This document shows, in pieces, positions 36,329 through 46,103 of a stretch of DNA of 64,000 nt (positions are counted from its first letter, which is position 1; every line of letters begins with the position of its first letter). The DNA lies in the NCBI GenBank assembly GCA_001704765.1, contig MBFK01000004.1, positions 1 through 64,000 on the forward strand, in the 5' to 3' direction. Below the pieces are notes generated by a model that had not been told where the DNA came from, did no database searches, and saw nothing but the letters and a program-made list of their open reading frames with translations. The position numbers and the translations under genes were made by a program. The stretch comes from Sinorhizobium shofinae (GTDB lineage Bacteria > Pseudomonadota > Alphaproteobacteria > Rhizobiales > Rhizobiaceae).

Positions 36329-38041
36329 TTACAGAACTCCGCCCCGTCCGGCTCGCAGGCTGCTCTCGGCCGCGTGGTAACCGGGTGCCTCGTTCTTCCG
36401 CTCCGCCGGCCGCGTGCAGGGCGCGAAGGCGTCGAGGGAGCGGTTATAGACACCCGTTTGCACGTCCATCATGCCGAGGACCGTATGGAAGAGGTTGTCG
36501 TGCGACTTCGGGCTGCCTGCGTCCTTGGAGAGACAGGCGGTGTCGACCCCCATCGCGGCCTGATAAGGTTTCGAAAACCAGGCGATGAAGGGAACCTGCG
36601 TCTGTTCCTTCGGTGCGATCGCATAGGGCGCGCCGTGCAGGTAAATGCCGTTTTCGCCGAGCGATTCCCCATGGTCCGACATGTAGATCATCGCGCCGGC
36701 AATGCGGTCCTGATGCTTTTCGAGCAGCCCGGCAACGCTCGCCAGGATATGGTCCGTGTAGAGGATCGTGTTGTCATAGGCGTTGACGATTTCCTCCGTC
36801 GTACAGCTCATCAGTTCCGGAGTGCGGCAGTCGGGCGTGAAGCGGCGGAACGCTTCGGGATAGCGCAGATAATAGGAGGGGCCATGGCTGCCGAGCTGAT
36901 GCAGCACGATGACGCTGTCCTTCGTCGTTACGCCGAGCTTTTTGTCCAGTTCGTCGAGGAAGATCTCGTCGAGACATTCGCCATTGTTGCACAGCGGGCT
37001 GTTCTTTCGGTGCGTCATGCTGGCGAAACTGATGAGGTCGGCGATGCCCTTGCTGCCCGTGTTGTTGTCCCACCAGGTAACGGAAACGCCCGCATGCGTC
37101 AGGACGTTGACGAGGTTTTCGGTCGAGCGAGCCTTCCAGTCGCTGTACTGCTTGCGCGGATAGACGGAAAACATGCAGGGCAACGAGACGGCTGTCGCCG
37201 TGCCGCAGCTCGTCGTGTCGCGGTAGTTGACCACTCCAAGCGCCTTCAATTCCGGGTTTGTCTCCCGGTCATAACCATTGAGGGAGAAGTTCATCGCCCG
37301 CGCAGTCTCGCCCGCGACCACCACGACGACGACAGGCTTGCCGGCTGTGGCGATGCGCGACCCCTCTTTTGCGTCAGTGCCGAGCGGCTGCACGACCAGA
37401 TTACGTTCGCGATAGGTGGAGAGGCCGTAGCGTACCGCCGACGAGATTGGCCCGGCCGGATTGAACCGGACCATCAGATCGCGATGCTCCCGCAGAGCAT
37501 AGGCGATTCCGGCAAAGTTTTCGTAGATGAGCACGCCGCTCAAGACAAGCGCTGGAGCAATGAAGAGGAAATTGACGGCCGCCTTTGAGAAAAACCGACG
37601 GTGCTTGACTTTCACCCAGGCGATCAGAAGCGAGGGAATGAGCGCGTAGAGCGCAAGATGAAGCGCAAGGCTGCCGGTCAAAAGGTGACCGGCCTCGGCT
37701 TCAGTGGTGACGGCGGCATTGCCGATCATGCCCTTGTCTATGATGACGCCGAAGGTGTCGGTGAAAAAAGAGGCGGCCGCCGATATGGCGATCAGCAGGA
37801 TCAGCACCGGCTTCATTACATATTTCATCGACAGCGACGTCAGAATCGAAAAGGTGATGAGACCGAGGGCCGCGCCGAGCGATAGCAAGGCGATCCACGC
37901 GTGATCGAAATAGGCCACCGCGTGACTCCAGAAGGAATTGTTGGTCACCAGCAGCAGGTAAAGCGTGGCGATCGCGCTCAACGCGATGCTGCCGATCTCC
38001 GGCCGGCGAATTTTGAAGGCAGCCAAAACACTTCTCTCCAA
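36329..38041 (-). CDS. eptA: EptA-type phosphoethanolamine transferase
   Basis: The 570-residue inner-membrane protein has five N-terminal transmembrane helices (about 18-190) and a periplasmic sulfatase-fold domain. That domain carries VVVVVAGETARAMNFSLNGY (metal Glu), TTSCGTATAVSLPCMFS (nucleophile Thr), WWDNNTGSKG, SDHGESLGENGIYLHGAP and paired Cys residues for disulfides. It should transfer phosphoethanolamine to lipid A or a similar phosphorylated surface lipid and reduce its negative charge. Translation seems to begin at a TTG (38041). It is divergent from the PepSY / b561 / two-component operon, which probably regulates it. Confidence 0.92.
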   Translation of the reverse strand: MERSVLAAFKIRRPEIGSIALSAIATLYLLLVTNNSFWSHAVAYFDHAWIALLSLGAALGLITFSILTSLSMKYVMKPVLILLIAISAAASFFTDTFGVIIDKGMIGNAAVTTEAEAGHLLTGSLALHLALYALIPSLLIAWVKVKHRRFFSKAAVNFLFIAPALVLSGVLIYENFAGIAYALREHRDLMVRFNPAGPISSAVRYGLSTYRERNLVVQPLGTDAKEGSRIATAGKPVVVVVVAGETARAMNFSLNGYDRETNPELKALGVVNYRDTTSCGTATAVSLPCMFSVYPRKQYSDWKARSTENLVNVLTHAGVSVTWWDNNTGSKGIADLISFASMTHRKNSPLCNNGECLDEIFLDELDKKLGVTTKDSVIVLHQLGSHGPSYYLRYPEAFRRFTPDCRTPELMSCTTEEIVNAYDNTILYTDHILASVAGLLEKHQDRIAGAMIYMSDHGESLGENGIYLHGAPYAIAPKEQTQVPFIAWFSKPYQAAMGVDTACLSKDAGSPKSHDNLFHTVLGMMDVQTGVYNRSLDAFAPCTRPAERKNEAPGYHAAESSLRAGRGGVL

Positions 38042-38305
38042 GCATGGAGCTCATCGCTCTCATGGGTTCCGTTGCGGCATTCGATCCGGCATCCACCACT
38101 TTGAGAGACGCAGCCGAATCGCCGACACGTCTCGACATTTCCGCCAGTACCGCGGGCAAGCTGTCGAAGTGCTGTCGGCGGATCGTTGAGGGGATGGAAC
38201 AGCGCGCTGGCGGCCGATTTGTGGCGCGGACAGTTTTTCGACAGCATTCCAACGCCAGGGTCAGGGCGCCGCCGCTGAGGTGGTCTGTATCCAAAGGAGC
38301 CGTCT

Positions 38306-38587
38306 ATGAAATCGCTGCTTATCTGTGCGCTGGCCGCCGTCGCCGTCCCCGCCTTCGCTCTTGCGGACGATGACAACGCGTCGTGCACGAAAGAGCCGCA
38401 ATCGGCCTGGATGAAGCCTGACGCCGCCGCCTCGAAGCTCCAGCAGGCGGGCTATACGGATATACGCGATGTCAAGGTGGCCGGCACTTGCTACGAAATC
38501 TATGCGTTCACGGCCAAGCATGAGCGCGCCGAGGTCTACATGAACCCCGTGACGGCCGAAATCGTCAAGGCGGAGGTGGAAGACTGA
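38306..38587 (+). CDS. PepSY-domain periplasmic protein
   Basis: The 93-residue protein has a Sec signal peptide (MKSLLICALAAVAVPAFALA, cleavage about residue 20) and one PepSY domain with KLQQAGYTDIRDVKVAGTCY and AEVYMNPVTAEIV. The two Cys (CTKE and GTCYE) could form a disulfide. Its TGA overlaps the next ATG (TGATG), so it is coupled to the cytochrome gene. It is the first gene of the four-gene operon; a role in envelope sensing is plausible but unproven. Confidence 0.88.
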   Translation: MKSLLICALAAVAVPAFALADDDNASCTKEPQSAWMKPDAAASKLQQAGYTDIRDVKVAGTCYEIYAFTAKHERAEVYMNPVTAEIVKAEVED

Positions 38588-39138
38588 TGCCTAAGCGCGC
38601 GGTTGGAAGACGGCAGGCGTTGGCCGGAGAAGTTCGTGTCTGGGATCCAATCGTCCGGCTTTTCCACTGGGGCGTAGTCACCTGCTGCGCCTTTAACCTC
38701 TTCCTGCTGCCGCCGGGCAAGAGCGTGCACCGCTATCTCGGCTATACTGCAATGGCGCTGATTGCTTTGCGCTTCGTCTGGGGATTCGTCGGCACGAGAC
38801 ATGCGCGCTTCGCCGATTTCGTTCGGGGCGCCCCGACTGTCGCGAGCTACCTGCGAGCCTATGCCGCAGGCAGGGCGGAGCGCCATGTGGGACACAACCC
38901 CGCCGCAGGCTGGGTGATGATCCTTTTGATGGTCTTGCTGGCGGCGGTCGGCACGTCCGGCTGGCTGTCGACGCTCGATGCCTTCTGGGGCAACAAGATG
39001 CTTGAGGAAACGCACGAGTTCCTGGCAAATTCGGTCATGGTTGTGGCCGGGTTGCATGCTTCGGCGGCGGTCCTCGAAAGTTGGCATCTCAAGGAAAACC
39101 TCATATGGTCTATGGTCACCGGCCGTAAGAAGGCTTGA
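38587..39138 (+). CDS. Cytochrome b561-type membrane protein
   Basis: The 183-residue protein has four transmembrane helices and the haem-ligand His pattern of the bacterial b561/Ni-Fe-hydrogenase b-subunit fold: RLFHWGVV, SVHRYLGY, EETHEFLAN and GLHASAAV. It probably moves electrons between quinol and a periplasmic acceptor. It is coupled to the PepSY gene upstream and is followed 14 bases later by the response regulator gene. This PepSY-cytochrome-two-component grouping recurs in proteobacteria as I recall it. Confidence 0.88.
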   Translation: MPKRAVGRRQALAGEVRVWDPIVRLFHWGVVTCCAFNLFLLPPGKSVHRYLGYTAMALIALRFVWGFVGTRHARFADFVRGAPTVASYLRAYAAGRAERHVGHNPAAGWVMILLMVLLAAVGTSGWLSTLDAFWGNKMLEETHEFLANSVMVVAGLHASAAVLESWHLKENLIWSMVTGRKKA

Positions 39139-39152
39139 GATCAGGAAAACGC

Positions 39153-39827
39153 ATGCGCCTGCTGCTCGTCGAAGACAGTCCCCGCCTCATCGAGCTTGTG
39201 GGCGAGACCATGCGTGATGCGGGCTGGCGGCTCGACGCGGTCTCGAGTCTGGGCGAAGCCGAGGCTGCGATAGCCGAGCGGGAGCACGATCTCGTCCTTC
39301 TCGACCTGGGTCTACCGGATGGGGACGGTCTCGATCTTCTGAAATGGATAAGGCAGAAGCACGCCGGGTTGCCGGTCTTGGTCATCACCGCCCGCGGTTC
39401 CGTCGACGAACGAGTCCAGGGGCTCGATGCTGGGGCTGACGATTATCTGGTGAAGCCTTTCAACCATCGCGAATTGCTTTCCCGGTGCCGGGCCATGCTG
39501 AGGCGCAATCCGCAAGCAATACAGCCGGTGCTCGAGGCCGGCGCGTTGCGGTTCGATCCTGCGATTGCAGAACTCACCTGTGATGGGGCCATGGTCGCCC
39601 TCCCCCCGCGCGAGCGCTCCCTGATCGAAATACTGATGCGCGAGGTCGGGCGCGTCGTTCCAAAACGCCGGCTGGAGACCGCACTCTCGGAATATGGGCA
39701 GGAGCTCAGTTCCAATGCGCTGGAGCTCGCCGTTTCCAGGGTTCGGAAGCGACTGCAGCCGCTGGACACAGGCGTGCAGATCGAAACAGTACGCGGCATC
39801 GGCTATCTGCTGCGGACCGCTGCATGA
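39153..39827 (+). CDS. OmpR/PhoB-family response regulator
   Basis: The 224-residue protein has an N-terminal receiver (MRLLLVEDSPRL with the acidic pair, LVLLDLGLPDGDG with the acceptor Asp, VITARG, YLVKPFN) and a winged-helix DNA-binding domain (PPRERSLIEILMREVGRVVP ... SRVRKRL). ATG 39153 is preferred to TTG 39135. It resembles PmrA/QseB-type regulators, and the divergent eptA is the obvious target. Its stop overlaps the kinase start by 4 bases. Confidence 0.93.
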   Translation: MRLLLVEDSPRLIELVGETMRDAGWRLDAVSSLGEAEAAIAEREHDLVLLDLGLPDGDGLDLLKWIRQKHAGLPVLVITARGSVDERVQGLDAGADDYLVKPFNHRELLSRCRAMLRRNPQAIQPVLEAGALRFDPAIAELTCDGAMVALPPRERSLIEILMREVGRVVPKRRLETALSEYGQELSSNALELAVSRVRKRLQPLDTGVQIETVRGIGYLLRTAA

Positions 39828-41176
39828 GGAAACGCAATCCGTCGCTGATCGGCATCGTGGCACGGCGCATCATCGCCTTTTCGCTGCTTGCGATGGTCCT
39901 GCAGATCGGCGTCGTCTTTGCCGATTACTGGTTTGATGACGACAAGCTCAGCGTTCTGATGCTGCAGCAGGAAACTGAAACCCTGTCGCGGGCGATCATT
40001 ACGCATGACGGGCTGCTGACATACGAGCCCGATCACGAGTTGCGGGAACGCTACCTGGAACTGGATGGACGCGCAGGCGCGATCTATGTCCGGGTCCGCA
40101 CCGCTTCCGGCTCGGTGCTCTTTTCCAATTGCACGACGGAGTGCGCCGAGCATTTCCTGCCGCTGAGCGTCAACGCCCCGAACTTCTGGAAGCGGCTGAT
40201 CGAGCCGGGCAAGCCCTTCAGTGTCGCGGGCGGCGAATCCTTCGAACGCGATGGTGTATCGGTGCTTGTGGAGCTTGCGATCCTGAAGGACCCGAACGGT
40301 TTCATGTACGGTGCCCTGCTCCATGAGATGTTCGATTCGATGATCGTGCCGATGACGCTGATGTTCTGCCTCGTCATCTGCGCGACGATCTGGTCTATAC
40401 GAAGCGCGCTCAGGCCGGTTGCTATGGCGGTCCGGGCCGCGGATGCGATCGATCCGCGCGACAGCGGCGCCCGCCTGCCGATAATGCGCATGCCGCAGGA
40501 GATCGAACGCCTCGTCAGCGCCGTCAATCGCCTGCTTGCCCGCGTTGCCGATCTCGTTCAATCCCAGAAGGTCTTCTCTTCCTCGATCGCTCATGAGATA
40601 CGCACGCCTGTATCGATCGCCAAGATGGAACTGAGCCGCATCGACGATCCTCGGGCGCGCAATGCCGAGCGGGATCTCGACGCGCTGACGCATATTCTCG
40701 AGCAACTGACGTCGCTGGCGCGGGCGGACGCCGTAGACCCCTCTGCCTACCAGCGGGCTAGCCTTTCCGAGATTGGAGCCGAGGTGGCGCAAGCCACGGC
40801 GCCGTTCGTCTTCGACCACGAAAAGTCGATCGAATTCGTCGACCACGCGACAACGCCCGTGACGGTGATCCCGGCGCTCGTCGAGAACATGCTCAGGAAC
40901 CTGATCGAAAACGCTGTAAAGCACAACCCGCCCGGTACTCGCATTGTCTTGACCTGCGGACCCGGTCCTCAGGTCTCCGTAGAGGATGACGGCAAAGGGC
41001 TAGTCGATCTGCCGGAACACAATGAGGACCTCGGCTACGTCAAGCGCTCCGGCCAACTCGGTCTCGGCCTGAAAATCGTTCGCCGGATCGCCGAGCTTCA
41101 CAAGGCGAGAATTTGGATCGACACCGCACCCGATCGCGGCACCAAGATCACGATCGACTTTGCAGCAACAGCCTGA
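39824..41176 (+). CDS. OmpR-type sensor histidine kinase
   Basis: The 450-residue kinase has TM1 (about 14-34), a periplasmic loop of about 130 residues with one NCTTECAE Cys pair, TM2 (about 168-190) and HAMP. Its HisKA domain has SSSIAHEIRTPVSIAKMELS (His acceptor), and the ATPase domain has NLIENAVKHNPPG, VSVEDDGKGL and GLGLKIVRRI. It should phosphorylate the adjacent regulator in response to an envelope signal. The periplasmic PepSY protein of the same operon could modulate it. Confidence 0.93.
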   Translation: MRKRNPSLIGIVARRIIAFSLLAMVLQIGVVFADYWFDDDKLSVLMLQQETETLSRAIITHDGLLTYEPDHELRERYLELDGRAGAIYVRVRTASGSVLFSNCTTECAEHFLPLSVNAPNFWKRLIEPGKPFSVAGGESFERDGVSVLVELAILKDPNGFMYGALLHEMFDSMIVPMTLMFCLVICATIWSIRSALRPVAMAVRAADAIDPRDSGARLPIMRMPQEIERLVSAVNRLLARVADLVQSQKVFSSSIAHEIRTPVSIAKMELSRIDDPRARNAERDLDALTHILEQLTSLARADAVDPSAYQRASLSEIGAEVAQATAPFVFDHEKSIEFVDHATTPVTVIPALVENMLRNLIENAVKHNPPGTRIVLTCGPGPQVSVEDDGKGLVDLPEHNEDLGYVKRSGQLGLGLKIVRRIAELHKARIWIDTAPDRGTKITIDFAATA

Positions 41177-41337
41177 AATTGGATATCGGCCAACGGGCGG
41201 ATGTTTATTGAGCACAATGCATATTTTTTAATCCATAGCGCTTTCTTGGATGCAGATTGCGTGCCTAATCTCCGGTCACATGCTATTGCGCCGTGCACCT
41301 TGTCCTGTTCCACCCTCCGCATCGCTCACGAGCATCC

Positions 41338-42510
41338 ATGTCCAAGGCCGCAGTCCTCCTCCGACGTTTCATGCCTTCGCTGGTACCGGTCAGCGGCTGG
41401 GAGCGCCTGCGCTCCTCCTGCGGCGCGCTCATTGGAATATTGCTGACCGGCTTCATCAGCACGCTCGCCGTCGGCACGGATGCAAGCCTGCCGCTGCTTA
41501 TTGCGCCGATGGGCGCCTCGGCGGTGCTGCTCTTTGCGGCGCCGTCGAGCCCGCTCGCCCAGCCCTGGTCGATTCTCGGCGGCAACGTGGTTGCTTCGAC
41601 GGTCGGGGTCTCCTGCGCCCTGCTCATCCCGGATCCGGTTATTGCCGCCGGCATTGCCGTCGCCGTCGCGATAGGTCTCATGCTGGTGTTCGGCTGCCTG
41701 CACCCGCCGAGCGGCGCCGTCGCTCTCACGGCCGTGCTTGGCGGTCCGGCCATACGGGAAGCCGGCTACGCCTTCGTCCTGTCGCCGGTCGCCATCAATT
41801 CGCTGCTTATCCTCGCCGTCGCGCTTGTCTTCAACAATCTGACAGGCCGGCGCTATCCCCACCTTGCGCCCGCCGCCAACGCGCATAAGACACAAGACCC
41901 TTTGCCGAGCCAACGTCTCGGCGTGGTGCCGGAAGATCTGCAGGCCGTGCTGGCGCAATATGGCGAGGTCGTCGACGTCAGCCCCGAAGACCTTGACAGC
42001 TTCGTCCATCAGGCGCAGATACGCGCCTTCACCCGCCGGTCCGGCGAAATCACCTGCGGCGAGATCATGTCGCGCGATGTCCTGACCGTTGCGCCGGACA
42101 CCACGCTGCGCAAGGCCTGGCGGATGCTCATCGAACACCGCATCAAGGCGTTGCCGGTCGTAACCAAAAATGACGGCATGGTCGGCATCATCACCCAAAC
42201 GGACTTCATGAAGCATACGACGCTGTCGGCGGATGGGCGGCTGCAGATCGGCCTTCGCGAGCGGATAGGCAACATCATCGGCCTGCCGGCAAGATCGCCT
42301 CGGCTGGTCTCGGAAATCATGACGACCCGCGTCCAATCGGCCCTGCCGGAGACGATGATCGCCAAGCTGGTGCCGCCCATGGCGGACATGGGCCTCCACC
42401 ACATGCCGGTCGTGGATGCGGACAACCGCGTCGTCGGTATTGTCACCCAATCAGACCTCATCGCCGCGCTGTTTCAGCGGCGGCTCGATGCGGTACAGCA
42501 AGTCGCGTGA
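41338..42510 (+). CDS. HPP-family membrane protein with two CBS domains
   Basis: The 390-residue protein has four to five transmembrane helices forming an HPP domain (about 20-180; signature LMLVFGCLHPPSGAVALTAV and LPLLIAPMGASAVLLFAAPS). A linker and a pair of CBS domains (about 240-380; MSRDVLTVAPDTTLRKAWRM and MTTRVQSALPETMIAKL) follow. HPP proteins are linked to nitrite transport in cyanobacteria and plants, and CBS pairs bind adenosine nucleotides. The fusion is common in rhizobia; substrate unknown. ATG 41338 is chosen over GTG 41293 by family similarity although its ribosome site is weak. Confidence 0.85.
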   Translation: MSKAAVLLRRFMPSLVPVSGWERLRSSCGALIGILLTGFISTLAVGTDASLPLLIAPMGASAVLLFAAPSSPLAQPWSILGGNVVASTVGVSCALLIPDPVIAAGIAVAVAIGLMLVFGCLHPPSGAVALTAVLGGPAIREAGYAFVLSPVAINSLLILAVALVFNNLTGRRYPHLAPAANAHKTQDPLPSQRLGVVPEDLQAVLAQYGEVVDVSPEDLDSFVHQAQIRAFTRRSGEITCGEIMSRDVLTVAPDTTLRKAWRMLIEHRIKALPVVTKNDGMVGIITQTDFMKHTTLSADGRLQIGLRERIGNIIGLPARSPRLVSEIMTTRVQSALPETMIAKLVPPMADMGLHHMPVVDADNRVVGIVTQSDLIAALFQRRLDAVQQVA

Positions 42511-42652
42511 ACTCGCTGATTTTCACCTCGGTTTAAAGCCATCGTTGGGACGCCGCCCCGGTTGCCCGCTTAGCGGCCTATTAAGTCCACCTTCACGCCT
42601 TCATTTCATTCGATCGATTGACTTATTCAGATGAATGAGGTAATTTAAGCAA

Positions 42653-43357
42653 ATGATGAAAAACAATGACACCACCACACAGCTCAAGGCCGAGCGCGGC
42701 GATGCGACGCGAGAGAAGCTTCTTGCCACGGCGATCGACATCTTTGGACGCTATGGTTTCGACGGCGCCACGACGCGAAAGCTCGCCGATGCGGCGGGCG
42801 TCAACCTGCAGGCAATCCCCTATTATTTCGGCGGCAAGGAAGGCCTCTACATCGCCGCGGCAGAGCACCTTGCATCGATCATAGGCGGTCATGTCGGCGA
42901 TCTGCGCGCCGTCATTCACGGCCGCCTTGCTGAGCTCGACGGACAAGGCAAGCCGATGGCCTCCGCCGAGGCGCGCGCCTTTCTCACCCAGATGGTTCAG
43001 AGGATGATCGTTCTCTTCGTCAGCAAGCAATCGGAAAGCTGGGCGCGCTTCATCATTCGCGAGCAGATGGAACCGACCGAAGCCTTCAAGCGGATCTACG
43101 GCAACATAATGCGGCCGATGATCGAGATGGCGCGCCGACTGATCGGCGCCATTCTCGAGGACGATCCGGCCTCCGAACACATCCGCCTCAGAACCCTGTC
43201 CTTCGTTGGAAGCGTGCTTGTGTTCCGCATGGCGCATGCTGCCGTCTATGCGCAGCTCGGATGGGAAACCGCTGGACCGAAGGAGATCGAGACATTGCAC
43301 CGGCACGCCGCGGAACTCGTGGCCGTGCTCGGCGCAGAGAAGGACTGCCAGTCATGA
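42653..43357 (+). CDS. cecR: TetR-family regulator, CecR-like
   Basis: The 234-residue protein has a TetR helix-turn-helix ([20 protein letters not shown] then [20 protein letters not shown]) and the larger C-terminal ligand domain of the CecR (YbiH) branch. It is the first gene of a run of five (cecR-ybhG-ybhF-ybhS-ybhR order), with a 4-base overlap to the next gene. In E. coli, CecR represses this operon and influences sensitivity to cefoperazone and chloramphenicol. It probably represses its own operon here. Confidence 0.88.
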   Translation: MMKNNDTTTQLKAERGDATREKLLATAIDIFGRYGFDGATTRKLADAAGVNLQAIPYYFGGKEGLYIAAAEHLASIIGGHVGDLRAVIHGRLAELDGQGKPMASAEARAFLTQMVQRMIVLFVSKQSESWARFIIREQMEPTEAFKRIYGNIMRPMIEMARRLIGAILEDDPASEHIRLRTLSFVGSVLVFRMAHAAVYAQLGWETAGPKEIETLHRHAAELVAVLGAEKDCQS

Positions 43358-44358
43358 AGAAAGTCGCACTCATCACACTACTCCTTGTGGCGGGCGCGGC
43401 CGGCGCCTGGTGGCTAGATCTGCCTGCGCGCCTCGGCTGGGCGGAAGACAATAGAAACACGGTTCTTTACGGTAATGTCGATATCCGCCAGGTGTCGCTC
43501 GGCTTCCGCGTCAGCGGACGCATCGCCGAACTCCGCGTAGACGAGGGCGACCCCGTCAAAGCCGGCGACGTGATCGCCAGGCTCGATGCCGAGCCATTCC
43601 AGCAGGCCCTGGATGCCGCCGAGGCGGATGCCGAGGCGCTCCGCGCCACGCTCGCAAAACTCAAGGCGGGCGCCCGCCCAACCGAGATCGCCCAGGCCCG
43701 CGCCGCGCATGACGAGCGCCTTGCCGAACTCCGGAATGCCGAGCTCGCCTTTCAGCGGGCGCAGCGACTGCGGCCGGCTGGCACGATCTCGCAGGCTGAA
43801 CTTGACCAGGCGATTGCGAGCCGTGCCGCGGCTGCCGCCCGCGCAGCCTCGGCACGCGAGGCTCTGGCTCTACTCGAAGAGGGAAGCCGCGTGGAAGACA
43901 TAGCCACAGCACAAGCACAGGCGAATGCCGCGACAGCAAAAGCCGCGAGCGCCCGCACCGCGCTCAAGGATGCCGAGCTCGTCGCACCGGGCGCCGGCGT
44001 CATTCTCTCGCGCGTACGCGAGGTCGGGGCAGTCGTCTCGCCAGCGGACACGGTATATGTGCTGTCGCTGACTGAGCCCGTCTGGGTCCGCGCCTATGTC
44101 GCCGAGCCGGACCTTGGCCGTATCCATCCGGGAATGAAGGTCAAGGTGACCTCGGACACTAACCCGCAACATGGCTATGAGGGAACGATCGGCTTCATTT
44201 CGCCGGTGGCCGAATTCACGCCGAAATCGGTGGAAACGCCCGAGCTCAGAACCGATCTCGTCTACAGGCTGCGGATCGTCGTCGCCAACCCGGGCACGGA
44301 CCTGCGACAGGGCATGCCGGTTACCGTGCACCTGCAAAGCCCGGAGGCCGGGACATGA
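43354..44358 (+). CDS. ybhG: HlyD-family membrane fusion protein (YbhG-like)
   Basis: The 334-residue protein has an uncleaved signal anchor (about 4-20), a biotinyl-lipoyl domain ([20 protein letters not shown]), a long coiled-coil hairpin (about 75-200) and a beta-barrel region. It bridges the inner-membrane ABC pump and an outer-membrane channel. It overlaps the regulator gene and the ATPase gene by 4 bases each (ATGA), so the block is translationally coupled. Confidence 0.9.
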   Translation: MKKVALITLLLVAGAAGAWWLDLPARLGWAEDNRNTVLYGNVDIRQVSLGFRVSGRIAELRVDEGDPVKAGDVIARLDAEPFQQALDAAEADAEALRATLAKLKAGARPTEIAQARAAHDERLAELRNAELAFQRAQRLRPAGTISQAELDQAIASRAAAAARAASAREALALLEEGSRVEDIATAQAQANAATAKAASARTALKDAELVAPGAGVILSRVREVGAVVSPADTVYVLSLTEPVWVRAYVAEPDLGRIHPGMKVKVTSDTNPQHGYEGTIGFISPVAEFTPKSVETPELRTDLVYRLRIVVANPGTDLRQGMPVTVHLQSPEAGT

Positions 44359-46103
44359 CATCTGGTCCGAATGCTGAAGTCAGTACTGCCCCCTTCGTCC
44401 GGCTGGCTGCCGTCACCAAGCGGTTCCGCGAGACGCCCCCTGCTCTCGACTCCGTCGACGGCGTCATTGCGGGCGGACGGATCACCGGTCTTGTCGGCCC
44501 TGACGGCGCCGGCAAGACAACGCTCATCCGGCTGATGACCGGGCTCATGCTGCCGGACGAAGGCGCCGTCGAAGTGCTCGGCTATGACACGCGCAAGGAT
44601 CCAGCCAGCATCCAGGCGGCGATCGGCTATATGCCTCAACGCTTCGGGCTCTATGAGGATCTGTCGGTTCAGGAAAACCTCGATCTCTATGCGGACTTGC
44701 GCGGGCTGCCACTGGCGGAACGCAGCCGCACCTTCGCCGAACTGCTCGAGTTCACCGATCTTGCCCGCTTCACCACGCGCCTGGCCGGCAAGCTCTCCGG
44801 CGGCATGAAGCAGAAGCTCGGCCTTGCTTGCGCGCTGCTGCGCAAACCGCGGCTGCTGCTCCTTGACGAACCCGGCGTCGGCGTCGATCCGATCTCGCGG
44901 CGCGATCTCTGGAAGATGGTCGAGAATCTGACGGCGGAAGGCATCGGCGTCCTCTGGTCCACGGCCTATCTCGACGAAGCGGAAGCCTGCGATCATGTCT
45001 TGCTGCTCAACCAGGGCAAGCTGCTTTTTGCCGGCTCGCCCCAAGAGATGACCGGTCGCGTCGAAGATCGCGTCTTCCGCCTCTCCGGCACGGTCGGGCG
45101 CCGTCGCGAAAGACTTGCGCGCCTGCTCGAGGAGGAAGGTGTCGTCGATGGCGTCATACAGGGCGAAGCCATTCGCCTGGTGATGGAGCCGGGTCTCACC
45201 CCTCCCTCGCTCGAGGAGCCATCATCCGGTCGCGCCACTGCCACACCGCCGCGCTTCGAGGATGCCTTCGTCGATATGCTTGGCGGCGGTCCGGGCGGGC
45301 GGTCGCGGCTTGCGGAGACTCAGCGACCGTTCGCCGCCGATGGCGGCCGACCGGTGATCGAAGCGCGCGGGCTGACGAAGCGCTTCGGCGATTTCACCGC
45401 CGCCGACAACATCACCTTCGACATCCCGCGCGGCGAGATTTTTGGCCTGCTCGGTCCGAACGGTGCCGGTAAATCGACAACTTTCAAGATGCTGTGCGGG
45501 CTTCTAAAGCCTACCGCTGGCGAAGGACGCGTCGCCGGCTTCGATCTTCGGCGCGACGCGGCCGAAGCGCGCAACCGGCTCGGCTACATGGCGCAGAAAT
45601 TCTCCCTCTATGGCGATCTGAGCGTCCTGCAGAACCTGAATTTTTTCGCCGGCGTCTACGGACTTTCCGGCGCCAAGAAACGCGAACGGATCGAACTGAT
45701 GACGCAGATCTTCGATTTCCGCGCAATCCACGACAGGTCGGCGAAGGACCTGCCGCTCGGCCTCAAGCAACGCCTGGCGCTCGCCTGCGCCGTATTGCAC
45801 GAGCCGGAGGTGCTTTTTCTGGACGAACCGACTTCCGGTGTCGATCCGATCACCCGGCGTGAATTCTGGACCCATATCAACGGGCTCGTCGAAAAGGGCG
45901 TGACTGTTCTCGTCACCACCCATTTCATGGATGAGGCGGAATATTGCGACCGCATCTCACTCATCTATCGCGGCCAGTCGATCGCACTCGGCTCGCCGGA
46001 CGAGATGAAGGCGCGCGTCGCCGGGAAGGACCTGCCGGATCCGACCATGGAGGACGCCTTCATCGCCCTCGTGCAGGGCTCGGAGGCAAGAGAGGCGGAA
46101 TGA
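44355..46103 (+). CDS. ybhF: Dual-ATPase ABC protein (YbhF-like)
   Basis: The 582-residue protein holds two complete ABC ATPase domains in one chain. Each has Walker A ([11 protein letters not shown] and [11 protein letters not shown]), signature (LSGGMKQKL in the first; LPLGLKQRL, a divergent signature, in the second) and Walker B ([12 protein letters not shown] and [12 protein letters not shown]). It powers the two permeases encoded next. The linker (about 245-330) is Pro/Gly-rich. It overlaps ybhS by 4 bases. Confidence 0.92.
   Translation: MTSGPNAEVSTAPFVRLAAVTKRFRETPPALDSVDGVIAGGRITGLVGPDGAGKTTLIRLMTGLMLPDEGAVEVLGYDTRKDPASIQAAIGYMPQRFGLYEDLSVQENLDLYADLRGLPLAERSRTFAELLEFTDLARFTTRLAGKLSGGMKQKLGLACALLRKPRLLLLDEPGVGVDPISRRDLWKMVENLTAEGIGVLWSTAYLDEAEACDHVLLLNQGKLLFAGSPQEMTGRVEDRVFRLSGTVGRRRERLARLLEEEGVVDGVIQGEAIRLVMEPGLTPPSLEEPSSGRATATPPRFEDAFVDMLGGGPGGRSRLAETQRPFAADGGRPVIEARGLTKRFGDFTAADNITFDIPRGEIFGLLGPNGAGKSTTFKMLCGLLKPTAGEGRVAGFDLRRDAAEARNRLGYMAQKFSLYGDLSVLQNLNFFAGVYGLSGAKKRERIELMTQIFDFRAIHDRSAKDLPLGLKQRLALACAVLHEPEVLFLDEPTSGVDPITRREFWTHINGLVEKGVTVLVTTHFMDEAEYCDRISLIYRGQSIALGSPDEMKARVAGKDLPDPTMEDAFIALVQGSEAREAE

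Noticed and set aside
41326-42450. 374-residue minus-strand ORF opposite the HPP-CBS gene
   Set aside because: It is an antisense shadow of a well-supported gene, very rich in His, Arg and Asp.
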